A stretch of DNA of 64,000 nucleotides, taken from the NCBI GenBank assembly GCA_022563535.1, contig JADFNE010000007.1, positions 1 to 64,000 on the forward strand, given 5' to 3'. The position numbers were made by a program, and so were the translations under genes. The notes beneath the pieces were generated by a model that had not been told where the DNA came from, ran no database searches, and saw only the letters and a program-made list of their open reading frames with translations. Position 1 is the stretch's first letter. The number at the start of each line of letters is the position of its first letter. This document shows positions 8,822-18,500 of this stretch, in pieces. Source of the stretch: Myxococcales bacterium (GTDB lineage: Bacteria > Myxococcota_A > UBA9160 > UBA4427).

Positions 8822-9694
8822 GTGACAGCTGTACTGGGAATCATCGGTGGAAGCGGAATCTATGAGATCGAGGGACTGGGTCAGCTTCAGTGGGAGACGG
8901 TGAGCTCCCCCTTTGGCGATCCCTCCGATCAACTTTTGTTTGGCGAGCTCGAAGGACAAAAGTTGATCTTCCTGCCCCGTCACGGGCGCGGCCATACGCT
9001 TTCGCCGAGCGCCATCAATTACCGGGCCAACATCGATGTCTTGAAGCGAGCCGGCGTAACCGAGATCCTATCCCTGAGTGCGGTCGGATCTTTCAAGGAG
9101 GAGTTGGCTCCCGGAACCTTCGTGGTGATCGATCAGTTCATCGATCGGACCCGCAATCGCGTCAAGACATTCTTCGAGCGCGGCGTGATCGCGCATGTTT
9201 CCATGGCGCATCCAATCTGCGAGCGCCTCGCAAACCTGGCGTACGACAGCGCCCGGGATCTGGGCCTGAACGTAGTGCGAGGGGGAACCTACCTTGCCAT
9301 GGAGGGGCCGCAGTTCTCCACTCTCGCCGAATCGAAGCTGTACAAGAGCTGGGGTTGCGATGTCATCGGCATGACGAACCTTCCCGAAGCCTCCCTCGCT
9401 CGCGAAGCGGAGATCTGTTACGCCACGGTCGGCATGGTGACGGATTACGACTGCTGGCATCCAGACCACGACGCCGTCCAGGTCGCGGACATCGTGAGGG
9501 TATTGCTCGCAAACGCGGACAACGCCCGCACGCTGGTCAAGCAGATTGCACCCAAGATTCATCCACTCGAACGCCCTTGCCCCAGCGGCTGCCATCGGGC
9601 GCTCGAGGACGCCATCATCACCGGACCGGACGCGCGCGATCCGAGTGTCTTGCGCACCCTGGACGCCGTGGCCGGGCGCGTTTTACAGCCCTGA
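8822..9694 (+). CDS. mtnP: S-methyl-5'-thioadenosine phosphorylase
   Basis: Purine nucleoside phosphorylase family 2 enzyme cleaving methylthioadenosine to adenine and 5-methylthioribose 1-phosphate. Motifs: LGIIGGSGIYEIEGL at the start, FLPRHGRGHTLSPSAINYRA (phosphate site), AMEGPQFSTLAES, GMTNLPEASLAREAEICYA and VTDYDCWH. The GTG at 8822 is preceded by GGAG at 8812-8815 with 6-base spacing, so it is preferred to the ATG at 8810, which lacks a ribosome-binding site. The apt gene follows directly and would salvage the adenine released, so the pair forms a compact route from MTA to AMP. Confidence 0.94.
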   Translation: MTAVLGIIGGSGIYEIEGLGQLQWETVSSPFGDPSDQLLFGELEGQKLIFLPRHGRGHTLSPSAINYRANIDVLKRAGVTEILSLSAVGSFKEELAPGTFVVIDQFIDRTRNRVKTFFERGVIAHVSMAHPICERLANLAYDSARDLGLNVVRGGTYLAMEGPQFSTLAESKLYKSWGCDVIGMTNLPEASLAREAEICYATVGMVTDYDCWHPDHDAVQVADIVRVLLANADNARTLVKQIAPKIHPLERPCPSGCHRALEDAIITGPDARDPSVLRTLDAVAGRVLQP

Positions 9695-9734
9695 GCTAAA
9701 CGACAGTCCTGAATTGAACGAGGAGATAGCTACT

Positions 9735-10262
9735 GTGGCGATTGTTGATTTTATTCGTACGATTCCCGACTTCCCCAAAGCCGGCATCCAGTATCGCGAC
9801 ATCACGACGCTACTTTCCAATCCCGAAGGGTTGCGTCAGGCCATCGATGCGATCGTAGACCACTATAAGGACAAAGAGATCAGCTGCGTGGCCGGGATCG
9901 AGGCGAGAGGCTTCCTCTTCGGCACAGCGGTCGCCTACAAGTTGGGCCTCGGCTTTGTGCCGATGCGCAAATCGGGGAAGCTGCCCGGTGAGACCATCGG
10001 CATGTCTTATCAACTCGAATACGGCGAGGACCGTCTGGAGATCCATCGGGACGCGATCGATTCCGGGGCCAATGTGCTGTTGATCGACGATCTGATCGCA
10101 ACCGGAGGCACGGCGGAAGCCGCTGCCAAGTTGATCCAGGAAACCGGAGCGAATATCGCCGGATGCTGTTTTGTAATCGACCTGCCGGACCTCGGCGGCA
10201 TGAAACGGCTGCGCGCGATGGGAATCGAGTGCTTCGCGCTATGCGAATTCGAGGGCGATTGA
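9735..10262 (+). CDS. apt: Adenine phosphoribosyltransferase
   Basis: Converts adenine and PRPP to AMP. The 175-residue length is normal. The N-terminus FIRTIPDFPKAGIQYRDITT and the PRPP loop VLLIDDLIATGGTAEAA are diagnostic, with ARGFLFGTAVAYKLG in between. The GTG at 9735 follows AGGAGA at 9720-9725, spaced about 9 bases, which decides the start although the frame is open further upstream through the mtnP 3' end. Operon partner of mtnP; converges with the unknown gene at 10278. Confidence 0.95.
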   Translation: MAIVDFIRTIPDFPKAGIQYRDITTLLSNPEGLRQAIDAIVDHYKDKEISCVAGIEARGFLFGTAVAYKLGLGFVPMRKSGKLPGETIGMSYQLEYGEDRLEIHRDAIDSGANVLLIDDLIATGGTAEAAAKLIQETGANIAGCCFVIDLPDLGGMKRLRAMGIECFALCEFEGD

Positions 10263-10277
10263 GGTTCGCGCAGACTC

Positions 10278-10697
10278 CTAGTACGCCTTCTCTTCGAGCA
10301 GGATGTAGAGCCGTTCCCCGAGATTCCGAATCGTCCCGATTCCTGCTTTCAGTTCTTTCAGGAAATCGCTGAGTTCGTATAGATCGGGATCTTCACCATC
10401 CCACTCCGCAGTCTCGAGCCACAACCGCGCGATGTCATCGATGTCGTCCTCGATCAGATTTGCCAACGCCTTCACGACGGACGGCTCGAAGGTGAAGATG
10501 GGAAACGACTGACACGTCGCATCGCGAAGCGGCTGCAACGGGCCCTGCTCCCCGCCGGAAATGGCCGCAGCCAGTGCGACGAGGGTCTTGCATGACGCGA
10601 TCTCCAGGGGTTCGCCAATCGGCTCGACCGGGAGATCGTCGTAGTGACGAACTCCGATGGCCTGTTGCTGTTTGGCGACGAAGAACGTGGCTTCCAT
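10278..10697 (-). CDS. Conserved-looking hypothetical protein, acidic, 139 residues
   Basis: No family is recognised. The protein is soluble, without signal peptide or membrane segment, and acidic, with the run NLIEDDIDDIARLWLETAEW and a helical C-terminus ending GERLYILLEEKAY. The start at 10697 (ATG) has only a weak ribosome-binding site. It lies between the convergent apt gene (15-base gap) and the lhr gene upstream (69 bases), same strand as lhr, so it may be cotranscribed with it. Reality as a gene is supported by the filled intergenic space and codon usage like its neighbours. Confidence 0.72.
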   Translation of the reverse strand: MEATFFVAKQQQAIGVRHYDDLPVEPIGEPLEIASCKTLVALAAAISGGEQGPLQPLRDATCQSFPIFTFEPSVVKALANLIEDDIDDIARLWLETAEWDGEDPDLYELSDFLKELKAGIGTIRNLGERLYILLEEKAY

Positions 10698-10766
10698 AAC
10701 CGGAACTATCGGACCTCGAGGCCCCGATCTGAAGGATCATCCCGCAACGGGCATCCCGGGGACGAT

Positions 10767-13700
10767 TCAATAGGGCAACGAGCCCTGTTCATTGCCGACT
10801 TCATTGCCAACGACAGCAGCTTGTCCTTGCTCGTGCGTCTCACCGATCTCATCGGTAACTGGGATGCCATCGCGATAGACGACTTCTCCACCGCGAACGG
10901 CGGGGATCCGAACGCCGGGGGTGATGATCCCGACGAGATTCAGTGGATCGCACGCCGAGACTCTCACAATTTCGCCATTGCGTTCCATTTTTCGAGTGCG
11001 GCGCAGCGCATCTACTGCTCCGGGCAGTGCGTACTGTTCACCGGCGAACCCGCTGACGAAGCGACCTCCGCGAATGCTGCCGCGGGCTTCCATGCGTCGA
11101 AACGCCCAGGAAATTTCGCGCCACGGTACAGCGAGAGTTTCCCGGGCGACGAGATCCCGGAACACGATCCCGTAGCGCACGAGCAATTGTTCGGCGATCG
11201 CTTCGGCGAGTTCGTCCGCATCGAGGTCTTCAGCCGCACCCATGTTTCGCCCTGGAAAGACAGACCAGCGGCCCTCCGCATTCGTGCTGCCACGGGTCCC
11301 CCGACGCAGGCCACGCTGCACTCGTCGGCGCGCCGTGTTGCGGGCCCATCGACTTCGCGAACTCAGCAGCGAGCGAACGGCCTGAAAGCCATCGGCACTG
11401 ACGAGACCCCGGGATACCAGTTCCCAAAGTCCCTCTTCGATCTCGACCGGCAGGCGATTCGAACACGCACCCAATTCACTGTGGAAGAGCGCGCCCTTTT
11501 CGCGCAGTACCTCGAATACCTCGAGCGCGGCACCCGGGCCGGGTTCACTGGGTTGTACATCACCGCGAGTTGCCGCGAGCAACCAGGGAAGATCTGCGCG
11601 CAACAAAAATGATATCGGCGTAGCCTTTGAAGGGGCGCCGCCACCGCGACTCGGCTTCGCTCCCCCTTCCAACGCTTTGGGAGTCAAGCGTCCCCAGGCC
11701 ACTTCGCCGGACATGCAGTGACCGTCGAGCCAACTCGAGCGATAGCCCTTGACCCGGCTCGCGAAGATCGCCTCTTCCCACGCGCCCGCTGCAATTTCGA
11801 AACCCTGCAGTTGCTCGACTACCGAGAGCACTCCCCGGCGACCTTCGCGCCGGGTTTCGGGCGTCACGCGCTGCCAGCGAAGCAAGAAGCGCATGAGATC
11901 CTGCGCGGTGACCGGCTCGATCTCGCGGCGCAGTCGTTCCTGGGTTCCAAGGTGGATTCGCACCAACAACCGACGCGCGCAGAATTGTTCGCCGCGGCCG
12001 CAATCGAATTCCCCGCGCAGGGCGAAGCCTTCGGTTTCGAGGGTCGCAAACGCAATCTCGACATCGACGGGTTCGAGTCCCGTGCGGTGCACCATTTCTG
12101 CAGTGTCGACGGGGCCGGTGCAATCGAGGTGGCCGCGCACGATCTCCCGGATGATCACCTCTGGAGTCCCGGGATCTTCGGCGGCAATCACCTCGGGCAG
12201 GGGTCGATCGGGTTCGAAGCGAACCTCTTTGAAAACGACTTCCGCTCCACGTCGGCGCTCGGTCGCGCACCAGAGTCGCTGATCTCCCAGACAGACTGCA
12301 TACGCCCGTCCCTGCTCGACCAGAGAATCGAAATGCGCGCCATACTCGGGCTCGGGGCGCATCACGCCGAGGGACAACAACCAGTCGTGCAACTCTTCGG
12401 GATCGCGAGGATTCGGGCGCGCTTCTTCGCGCACCTGAGCGAGTGCTTTGGGAGAGAGGGTCGCGAGTTCGCGCGCTTCGACCGGAAGCCCGCGGCGCAT
12501 GGACACTGCGCGGGTGCGGCGCTCTTCCAGAGGAGCATCATCGAGAAAGGTGTAGGGCCGGCTGTTCAAGATCTCGTGGGAGAGCACGGACGGTTCGGTG
12601 GTATCGACGCAGTGCACCCGCACCTTGCCCGAGCGAATCCCCTTGACGAGTTCGATCACGCCATCGATATCCATCGCTTCGTGCAGACAATCGTAAAGTG
12701 TCTGTCGCACAATGGGATGGTCCGGGATTTCGATGGGCCCCGCGTCCATATTGTCCGCGCACGCCGCCAGGCTTGGAAATAGTGCGACCATCCAGTCGTC
12801 GGCCTGCATGCGTTGAATCGCGGGGGGATTGCGCCGTCCACCCTGAAAACGCAAGACGAGCAGGGAGCGGTTCAGGTTCCAGCGCCAGCGCGCGGTGAAC
12901 ATCGGCGAGACGAGGACCGCCTGAGAAAGTACTGCTTCCGTGGTGTCGGGGTGGAGAAACTTCGGGACGTCTGCCAGGGGAAAACTGTGTTGGGGGCCGA
13001 GGGAGAGCACGATGGCGTCGTCGCTCGCAGCCGCCTGCAACTCAAAATCGAAGTTCACGCAGAACTTCTTGCGCAGGGCGAGCCCGAGGCCCCGATTGAT
13101 GCGGCCGCCCAGGGGCGAGTGCACCACGAGCTGCATGCCCCCGGTATCGTCGAAGAAACGTTCGATCACGAGATGATCGCGAGTCGGCAAGACGCCGAGG
13201 TTGGTGCGCGCGGCGCTCAGATAGCGCGCGATTTGATCGGCGGCGCTCTTGTTGATGCCGCATTGCTCCTGCAGCCAGCCGCGTCCACCCTCGAAATCGT
13301 TCCGGTCGAGCCACTCGGAAAAGCCGCGGCGCAAGTTCGATACTTCGTCGGAAAGTTCTTTGGTACGCGCCGGGGCCTCACCGACCCAAAATGGAATGGT
13401 CGGCGGAGCACCCTGGGCGTCGGTCACTCGCACGACCCCCGCCTCGATCCGACGTATGCGCCACGAGGTACTTCCCAGCAGGAAGATATCCCCCGCCATG
13501 CTCTCGATGGCCCAATCTTCGTCCACCGTTCCCACGAAGGTGTCGTCCGGATCCATGATCACGCGGTAGTCCGCGCGATCGGGGATGGCACCTCCCGAGG
13601 TCAGTGCGGCGAGCCGCGCACCGCGACGACCTTTCAATTTACCGTTGACCCGGTCCCGGTGCAGATAGGCGCCGCGGCGTCCCCTCGACGTCACGACACC

Positions 13701-15143
13701 GTCGGAAAGCATTGCGATCAGTTCATCGAACTCGGCGCGCGTCACTCCGGCGAAGGGCGACGCCTTTGTAATGAGTTCGTAGAGTGCGTCCTCGGTCCAG
13801 TCTTCGGCCGCACAAGCCGCGACGATCTGTTGCGCGAGTATGTCCAGCGGGGCAACCGGTGGCAGGATCGCGTCGAGCTGACCCGCTTGGATCCCATGCA
13901 ACAGCCCGGCGCACTCGACCAGCTCGTCCCGCGTCAATGGGTAGAGCCGTCCCTTCGGCGTGCCGCGGCGGGAGTGCCCGGAGCGCCCGACCCGTTGCAG
14001 GAATGTGGCGATCGCCCGGGGCGAACCAATCTGACATACGAGATCGACCGGGCCGATATCGATCCCCAATTCGAGGGATGCAGTGGCGACCAGCACACCC
14101 AAGTCCCCCGCGCACAGTCGGGTTTCGACCCGCAGACGTCGGTCCTTTGACAAGCTGCCGTGATGGGCCGCCACGCTATCTGCCGGGAGCCGTTCAACCA
14201 GCAGATGCGCCAGCCGTTCGGACAGCCGTCGTGTGTTGACGAAGACCAGGGTCGTGGTGTGCTGCTTGACGAGTTCTGCGATGCGGTCGAGCACCTCGCC
14301 CATCTGCTCGCCCGAGGCCACCGCTTCCAGATCGCTCCCGGGCAACTCGATCGCCAGATCGAGTTTGCGCTGATGACCGCAGTCGACCACGCGACACTTG
14401 GGGGTGCCATCGTCCCGGTTGCGACCGACTCCAGATCCAACCAACAGCCGCGACACCGTTTCAATGGGACGCTGGGTCGCCGAGAGGCCGATGCGAACGG
14501 GGCGTTCGTCGCAGAGTGCTTCGAGACGTTCCATTGAGAGTGCCAGGTGAGAGCCGCGTTTGTCTCGGGCCACCGCGTGAATCTCGTCGACGATCAGCGT
14601 GCGAACGCCGCGCAAAATCTCGCGGCTGCGTTCGGCCGTGATCATCAAGTAGAGCGATTCGGGAGTCGTGATCAATAGCTGAGGGGGGCGGCGCAGCATC
14701 GCGGCGCGTTGGCTGGGTGTCGTGTCACCGCTCCGCACCGCGACCCGAATCTCCGGCACCACATAGCCAAGTTCCTTGGCAATGACTGCAATCTCCGCGA
14801 TCGGTTCGTCGAGATTCTTCTTGATGTCGACCCCGAGCGCCTTGAGGGGCGAGACATACACGACCTCGACGCCTTCCCGCTCGGGGGTCTCGATGGCGTC
14901 GAGGCAAAACGCCTGGCTGTTCTTCGCGGCTTTCTTGTAAAAACGATCAATACAAATCAAGAAGGCCGAGAGCGTCTTGCCGGAACCGGTCGGCGCTGCG
15001 ATCAGCGTGTCTTCATTCTGCGCAATCGCCGGCCACCCCTCGACCTGCGGCTCTGTCGGCCCTTCCGGAAACTTGCGCTCAAACCAGGTCCGCACCGCGG
15101 GATGAAACGCTTCGAGAACAAGTTTGCTAGCGGATTCATTCAT
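10767..15143 (-). CDS. lhr: Lhr-type ATP-dependent helicase, full length
   Basis: Large helicase-related superfamily 2 enzyme, 1458 residues, the size of long Lhr with its C-terminal extension; members act as 3'-5' helicases in DNA repair. Visible motifs in order: Q-motif region (FPEGPTEPQVEGWPAIAQ), Walker A AAPTGSGKT near 50, DEIHAVARDKRGSHL near 188, GLSATQRPIE near 222, and QRVGRSGHSRRG near 395. The winged-helix/Lhr core follows (VIMDPDDTFVGTVDEDWAIE), then the DUF4011-free long C-terminal part with FPLADVPKFLHPDTTEAVL. No frameshift is seen across 4.4 kb. Gene 10278 follows on the same strand. Confidence 0.95.
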   Translation of the reverse strand: MNESASKLVLEAFHPAVRTWFERKFPEGPTEPQVEGWPAIAQNEDTLIAAPTGSGKTLSAFLICIDRFYKKAAKNSQAFCLDAIETPEREGVEVVYVSPLKALGVDIKKNLDEPIAEIAVIAKELGYVVPEIRVAVRSGDTTPSQRAAMLRRPPQLLITTPESLYLMITAERSREILRGVRTLIVDEIHAVARDKRGSHLALSMERLEALCDERPVRIGLSATQRPIETVSRLLVGSGVGRNRDDGTPKCRVVDCGHQRKLDLAIELPGSDLEAVASGEQMGEVLDRIAELVKQHTTTLVFVNTRRLSERLAHLLVERLPADSVAAHHGSLSKDRRLRVETRLCAGDLGVLVATASLELGIDIGPVDLVCQIGSPRAIATFLQRVGRSGHSRRGTPKGRLYPLTRDELVECAGLLHGIQAGQLDAILPPVAPLDILAQQIVAACAAEDWTEDALYELITKASPFAGVTRAEFDELIAMLSDGVVTSRGRRGAYLHRDRVNGKLKGRRGARLAALTSGGAIPDRADYRVIMDPDDTFVGTVDEDWAIESMAGDIFLLGSTSWRIRRIEAGVVRVTDAQGAPPTIPFWVGEAPARTKELSDEVSNLRRGFSEWLDRNDFEGGRGWLQEQCGINKSAADQIARYLSAARTNLGVLPTRDHLVIERFFDDTGGMQLVVHSPLGGRINRGLGLALRKKFCVNFDFELQAAASDDAIVLSLGPQHSFPLADVPKFLHPDTTEAVLSQAVLVSPMFTARWRWNLNRSLLVLRFQGGRRNPPAIQRMQADDWMVALFPSLAACADNMDAGPIEIPDHPIVRQTLYDCLHEAMDIDGVIELVKGIRSGKVRVHCVDTTEPSVLSHEILNSRPYTFLDDAPLEERRTRAVSMRRGLPVEARELATLSPKALAQVREEARPNPRDPEELHDWLLSLGVMRPEPEYGAHFDSLVEQGRAYAVCLGDQRLWCATERRRGAEVVFKEVRFEPDRPLPEVIAAEDPGTPEVIIREIVRGHLDCTGPVDTAEMVHRTGLEPVDVEIAFATLETEGFALRGEFDCGRGEQFCARRLLVRIHLGTQERLRREIEPVTAQDLMRFLLRWQRVTPETRREGRRGVLSVVEQLQGFEIAAGAWEEAIFASRVKGYRSSWLDGHCMSGEVAWGRLTPKALEGGAKPSRGGGAPSKATPISFLLRADLPWLLAATRGDVQPSEPGPGAALEVFEVLREKGALFHSELGACSNRLPVEIEEGLWELVSRGLVSADGFQAVRSLLSSRSRWARNTARRRVQRGLRRGTRGSTNAEGRWSVFPGRNMGAAEDLDADELAEAIAEQLLVRYGIVFRDLVARETLAVPWREISWAFRRMEARGSIRGGRFVSGFAGEQYALPGAVDALRRTRKMERNGEIVRVSACDPLNLVGIITPGVRIPAVRGGEVVYRDGIPVTDEIGETHEQGQAAVVGNEVGNEQGSLPY

Positions 15144-15218
15144 GGGCCAATACCCAGACTAGCAGCGCCGCACCCCTGCGAGCATCAATCTCTGCGGAAA
15201 CCCCGACTGAATCACTCG

Positions 15219-15932
15219 CTACGCGCTGGCGAGTCGCGAGAGGCGGATCATCTCGGCGCGCACCGCCTGGCTCGTGCTGCACAGCACGTCAAAGCTCAAG
15301 TAGTGGATGTGGTTCGGGGTGCGGACGTGAAAACCATTCGGGTCCAGGGAGAGCATCTCGGCGGATTCACATTCGTCCGCGACAAAACGCCGACACATGG
15401 CGCTGAGAGAATCCGAGTGATCGTCGTTCATGTGGCCGATGATCGAGGCTTCGTCAGCTTGCCACTGCGGAACTTCCTGTATCCATTCTTCCTTCTCGAC
15501 CCAGTGAATGTCCCCGAACCCCGCGATGTAGCGGATGCGAATGGGTTCGATTTCAACGAAGCTGAAGTCGTGGACGTTCGCGTAGCCCCGCGCTGACCCG
15601 AAAAAAGCGAAGTAGCGCCGACTGACTTCCTCCACGCGATCCTGCGAAACCATCTGCGCGTCACCCAGGAGGGTCACTCGACCGGAAGCCTGGGAGTCGT
15701 CTTCCCGTTCCGCCACCGTCAGACAGACCTTGTGATCCGACAGGATGTTGTGGGTGTGTTGAGCAATGCTGCTGAGATAGATCAAGATGCTGCCATTGGG
15801 CATGAGAACGTACGGAGTAATCGACCCGAACGGATAACCCTCGTGTTCCACGGAATGGGTCGATAGGACGCCCGAGTCGACACTTCGAACCAGGATGCGC
15901 GCCTGATCGGCGATATCTCGAGCTTGTTCCAT
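15219..15932 (-). CDS. HugZ-like pyridoxamine-phosphate-oxidase-fold protein with DUF2470
   Basis: Split-barrel flavin/heme-binding type protein of 237 residues. The N-terminal domain (SVDSGVLSTHSVEHEGYPFG, then ILIYLSSIAQHTHNILSDHK) resembles PNPOx-like proteins and the C-terminal part (IIGHMNDDHSDSLSAMCRRF) is a DUF2470 domain; this architecture is found in HugZ heme oxygenases and related PNPOx proteins. Heme use is therefore possible but not shown. ATG at 15932. It precedes lhr on the same strand by 75 bases. Confidence 0.85.
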   Translation of the reverse strand: MEQARDIADQARILVRSVDSGVLSTHSVEHEGYPFGSITPYVLMPNGSILIYLSSIAQHTHNILSDHKVCLTVAEREDDSQASGRVTLLGDAQMVSQDRVEEVSRRYFAFFGSARGYANVHDFSFVEIEPIRIRYIAGFGDIHWVEKEEWIQEVPQWQADEASIIGHMNDDHSDSLSAMCRRFVADECESAEMLSLDPNGFHVRTPNHIHYLSFDVLCSTSQAVRAEMIRLSRLASA

Positions 15933-16157
15933 CGGTTTGAACTCCTGGTATCGGATCCCGAGGCCTGCTCCCCATCGCTGCGTCTTCGTTCGATGTGCGG
16001 GCTTCGGCCTGCCAGTCTAACCGATGCTTTCGGTCGGCCGCGTCGGGACTCGCTTCTATGCGGTAGACGACCCTGCCCCGACGCTAGCGGCAGTCTCGAC
16101 TTCGAAGTCAGCCTCTAATCTGGTTCAATCGCGATTCACTGCTAGATTCGGCCGCCC

Positions 16158-17486
16158 ATGAAGTGGCTGTCTCCCAACTTTCCGTTCTCGCCGAAGCGGC
16201 TTCCTTTCTTTTACGGATGGGTGATTGTCGGGGTGGCCACCCTCGGTGTAGTGATGAGCATCCCCGGGCAAACCATGGGGGTAAGTGTCTTTACCGATCA
16301 TCTGATCCGGGTGACGGGACTTACCCGGCTCGAACTCACCTACACCTACCTCGCCGGAACCCTCGCGAGCAGCCTGCTCCTGCCCCTGGGCGGGACCTAT
16401 CTCGATCGCCACGGTGCCCGGGCGACCGGGTTCGTCGCATGCCTGGTGGTCGCCGCGACCCTGTGCCTGCTGACACAGGTCGACACGATCGCTAACGGTC
16501 TCTCGTCCCTCGCTGGCGTGGGCTCGATCCCGGCAGCCGCCGCCGTTCTGACCCTGGGGTTCATGATGTTGCGCTTCAGCGGCCAGGGGATACTCACGAT
16601 GGCCTCGCGCACGATGATGGCCAAATGGTTCGAACGACGACGCGGGCTTGCATCGGGAGTATCCGGCGTGTTCGTCTCCGGCGGTTTCGCGATCGCGCCG
16701 CTGCTCTTGCTGTGGCTGATCGATCTCGCGGATTGGCGCGGGGCGTGGTTGATCCTCGCCGGCCTGGTCGGAGTCGGCATGGGCCTGGTGATTCTCGTTT
16801 TTTTTCGAGAGAACCCCGAAGAATGCGGACTGCGCATGGATGGCGAATCCCCTGACTACGAAAAAACAACGGCGACGCACTTGGACATGTTCGATGAACC
16901 CTGTTTCACCCGCGAACAAGCGATGCGTACTGCGCCCTTCTGGTCGGTGACATTCGTGCTCTCGCTCCAGGCGATGGTCTTTACAGGTGTCACGTTTCAC
17001 ATCATCGACCTCGGGGCCGACACCGGGATCGGTGGGCGCGAGGCCGTCAAACTGTTCATCCCCACGGCGATCGTCAGCACGATGGTTGGAATGATCTCGG
17101 GGTGGTTGGCCGACCGGGTACCGGTGCGCGTGCTCGTTCTGGCTTGCGTAAGCTTTCAAACCATTGCGTTCATCGGGGCGGGACGACTCGGTGATACCCT
17201 CTTCATGGTGATGTTGGTCGTGGGATGGGGTTGCGCCAGCGGACTCTTCAGCACCCTGCTCAATGTGGCGATCCCCAACTTCTTTGGCCGCACGCATCTC
17301 GGCGCAATTTCGAGTGTTCAGATGAGTTGCATGGTGGCAGCGAGCGCAGTCGGCCCGGCGTTTCTCGCAGCGGCCAAGACCTACCTCGGGTCGTATCGAG
17401 TCGGGTTGTTGTGGTGCTGCGCGCTGGCCGGGGCAGTCTTTCTCTTTGCCCTCGTCACCCCGTCAACTCCCCGCAGAACGGCTTGA
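16158..17486 (+). CDS. Major facilitator superfamily transporter
   Basis: Inner-membrane secondary transporter of 442 residues with about 12 hydrophobic segments in two halves separated by a charged loop near residues 225-250 (ENPEECGLRMDGE). It begins LPFFYGWVIVGVATLGVVMS, which with the GxxxDRxGxR-like segment (GGTYLDRHGARATG) places it among MFS/monocarboxylate-like permeases. Substrate is not predictable. Start is the ATG at 16158. Its neighbour on the other strand is the NnrU gene, converging 6 bases after the stop. The opposite-strand frame inside is a shadow. Confidence 0.9.
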   Translation: MKWLSPNFPFSPKRLPFFYGWVIVGVATLGVVMSIPGQTMGVSVFTDHLIRVTGLTRLELTYTYLAGTLASSLLLPLGGTYLDRHGARATGFVACLVVAATLCLLTQVDTIANGLSSLAGVGSIPAAAAVLTLGFMMLRFSGQGILTMASRTMMAKWFERRRGLASGVSGVFVSGGFAIAPLLLLWLIDLADWRGAWLILAGLVGVGMGLVILVFFRENPEECGLRMDGESPDYEKTTATHLDMFDEPCFTREQAMRTAPFWSVTFVLSLQAMVFTGVTFHIIDLGADTGIGGREAVKLFIPTAIVSTMVGMISGWLADRVPVRVLVLACVSFQTIAFIGAGRLGDTLFMVMLVVGWGCASGLFSTLLNVAIPNFFGRTHLGAISSVQMSCMVAASAVGPAFLAAAKTYLGSYRVGLLWCCALAGAVFLFALVTPSTPRRTA

Positions 17487-17492
17487 GCCGAC

Positions 17493-18167
17493 CTACCCCC
17501 CGAACCATTGCGCATGAAAATATCGCAAGGTGATGGCCAGGCCGATGCCCGCCAGATAGGCGATGGGTGAGATCTCTCTCAAGCCGCGAAGGACACGGCC
17601 CCCCGTAAATGGAATCAAGGGCGTCTCGGCATGAAATTCTAGATAGCGTTTTGCGTCGGTCACGAGCTTTCGCTGATCCTGGTGTACGCAGCCCATCACG
17701 GCGAAAATCGGAAAGCCGGCAAAGAACGCGATATCGCTCGCGAACCCGTTGGGGATCAGATGTATCAAACCAAAGATCCCGATCGACATGAACACCGCGT
17801 GGCGCGTGATGAAATGCACGCCGCGTACTTCGACAGGCTTGTGGGCCGGAACGGAGAGCGAAGCCGGACTCGGGGTGATGAGCCCGGCGACCAAGATGAG
17901 CACCGCCACTCCCATCGCGATCGTCACCAACGCTTCGAGCGGAGGAGTCATCGCGACGGACCAGAGCATGGGACCCGCGTGTTTATTGTCGAAGTAGATC
18001 GTGACCATCGGCACGAAGATCGCGAGGGCGATCAGGGAGTAGGCACCCATGAAGCCCTTCTCGCCGAGGACGGCGACGAGCCTGGGCCTGAGATTGAGAC
18101 TGGAAAGTGCGAGGTGGCTGGCGGCGAAAGCCAACCAGAGCAGGACGATCATCAACGTGGGATTCAT
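17493..18167 (-). CDS. NnrU-family integral membrane protein
   Basis: NnrU family, 224 residues with about six membrane helices. NnrU is linked genetically to nitrite/nitric oxide reduction in some alphaproteobacteria, but most family members sit outside denitrification loci and have no assigned reaction. The N-terminus LLWLAFAASHLALSSLNLRP and the GEKGFMGAYSLIALAIFVPM segment are typical. ATG at 18167. It is the last gene of an apparent operon, amidohydrolase-Rieske-NnrU, with 24 bases to the Rieske stop. No denitrification gene lies nearby. Confidence 0.85.
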   Translation of the reverse strand: MNPTLMIVLLWLAFAASHLALSSLNLRPRLVAVLGEKGFMGAYSLIALAIFVPMVTIYFDNKHAGPMLWSVAMTPPLEALVTIAMGVAVLILVAGLITPSPASLSVPAHKPVEVRGVHFITRHAVFMSIGIFGLIHLIPNGFASDIAFFAGFPIFAVMGCVHQDQRKLVTDAKRYLEFHAETPLIPFTGGRVLRGLREISPIAYLAGIGLAITLRYFHAQWFGG

Positions 18168-18191
18168 GGAATCTCCTCGTCGGGCGCGGGC

Positions 18192-18500
18192 TCAGTCTAG
18201 CGAAATCAATGCGCCGCCGGCAACGCGGGTCACGGAGAATACCCTCAGTCCGCGGCGCGCGGGGCGACACATCACGATGCCTGAGCGCGCGTCGAAACGC
18301 GCACCGTGGACCGGACACTCGATATCAGAGCCGATCAATCTGGCAGTGGTGAGGGAGACTCGCGCGTGGGTGCATATGTTTTCAACCCCGAACAGTTCCC
18401 CATCCACGTTGCAGATGAGGACCTTGAACGGACCGAATTCCACGGCGCAGGTTTGGCCGGGCTCGGGTTCTTCGAATTCTATGACTTCAGACTCGCTCAT
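18192..18500 (-). CDS. Rieske-type [2Fe-2S] ferredoxin
   Basis: Small soluble Rieske protein, 102 residues, with both cluster motifs: CTHARVSL (Cys and His of box 1) and CPVHGARFD (box 2). Such proteins carry single electrons in dioxygenase systems or, like nitrite reductase small subunits, in other redox enzymes. The ATG at 18500 overlaps the amidohydrolase stop by 4 bases (ATGA), so the two are translationally coupled. No oxygenase alpha subunit lies in the operon, so its electron partner is unknown. Confidence 0.92.
   Translation of the reverse strand: MSESEVIEFEEPEPGQTCAVEFGPFKVLICNVDGELFGVENICTHARVSLTTARLIGSDIECPVHGARFDARSGIVMCRPARRGLRVFSVTRVAGGALISLD

Noticed and set aside
12813-14150. 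445-residue plus-strand frame opposite lhr, with a similar 354-residue frame at 11718-12782
   Set aside because: Both lie entirely inside the lhr gene on the opposite strand with no recognisable domain.
16125-17297. 390-residue minus-strand frame opposite the MFS gene
   Set aside because: It is highly polar and has no domain; the plus strand encodes a clear membrane transporter.
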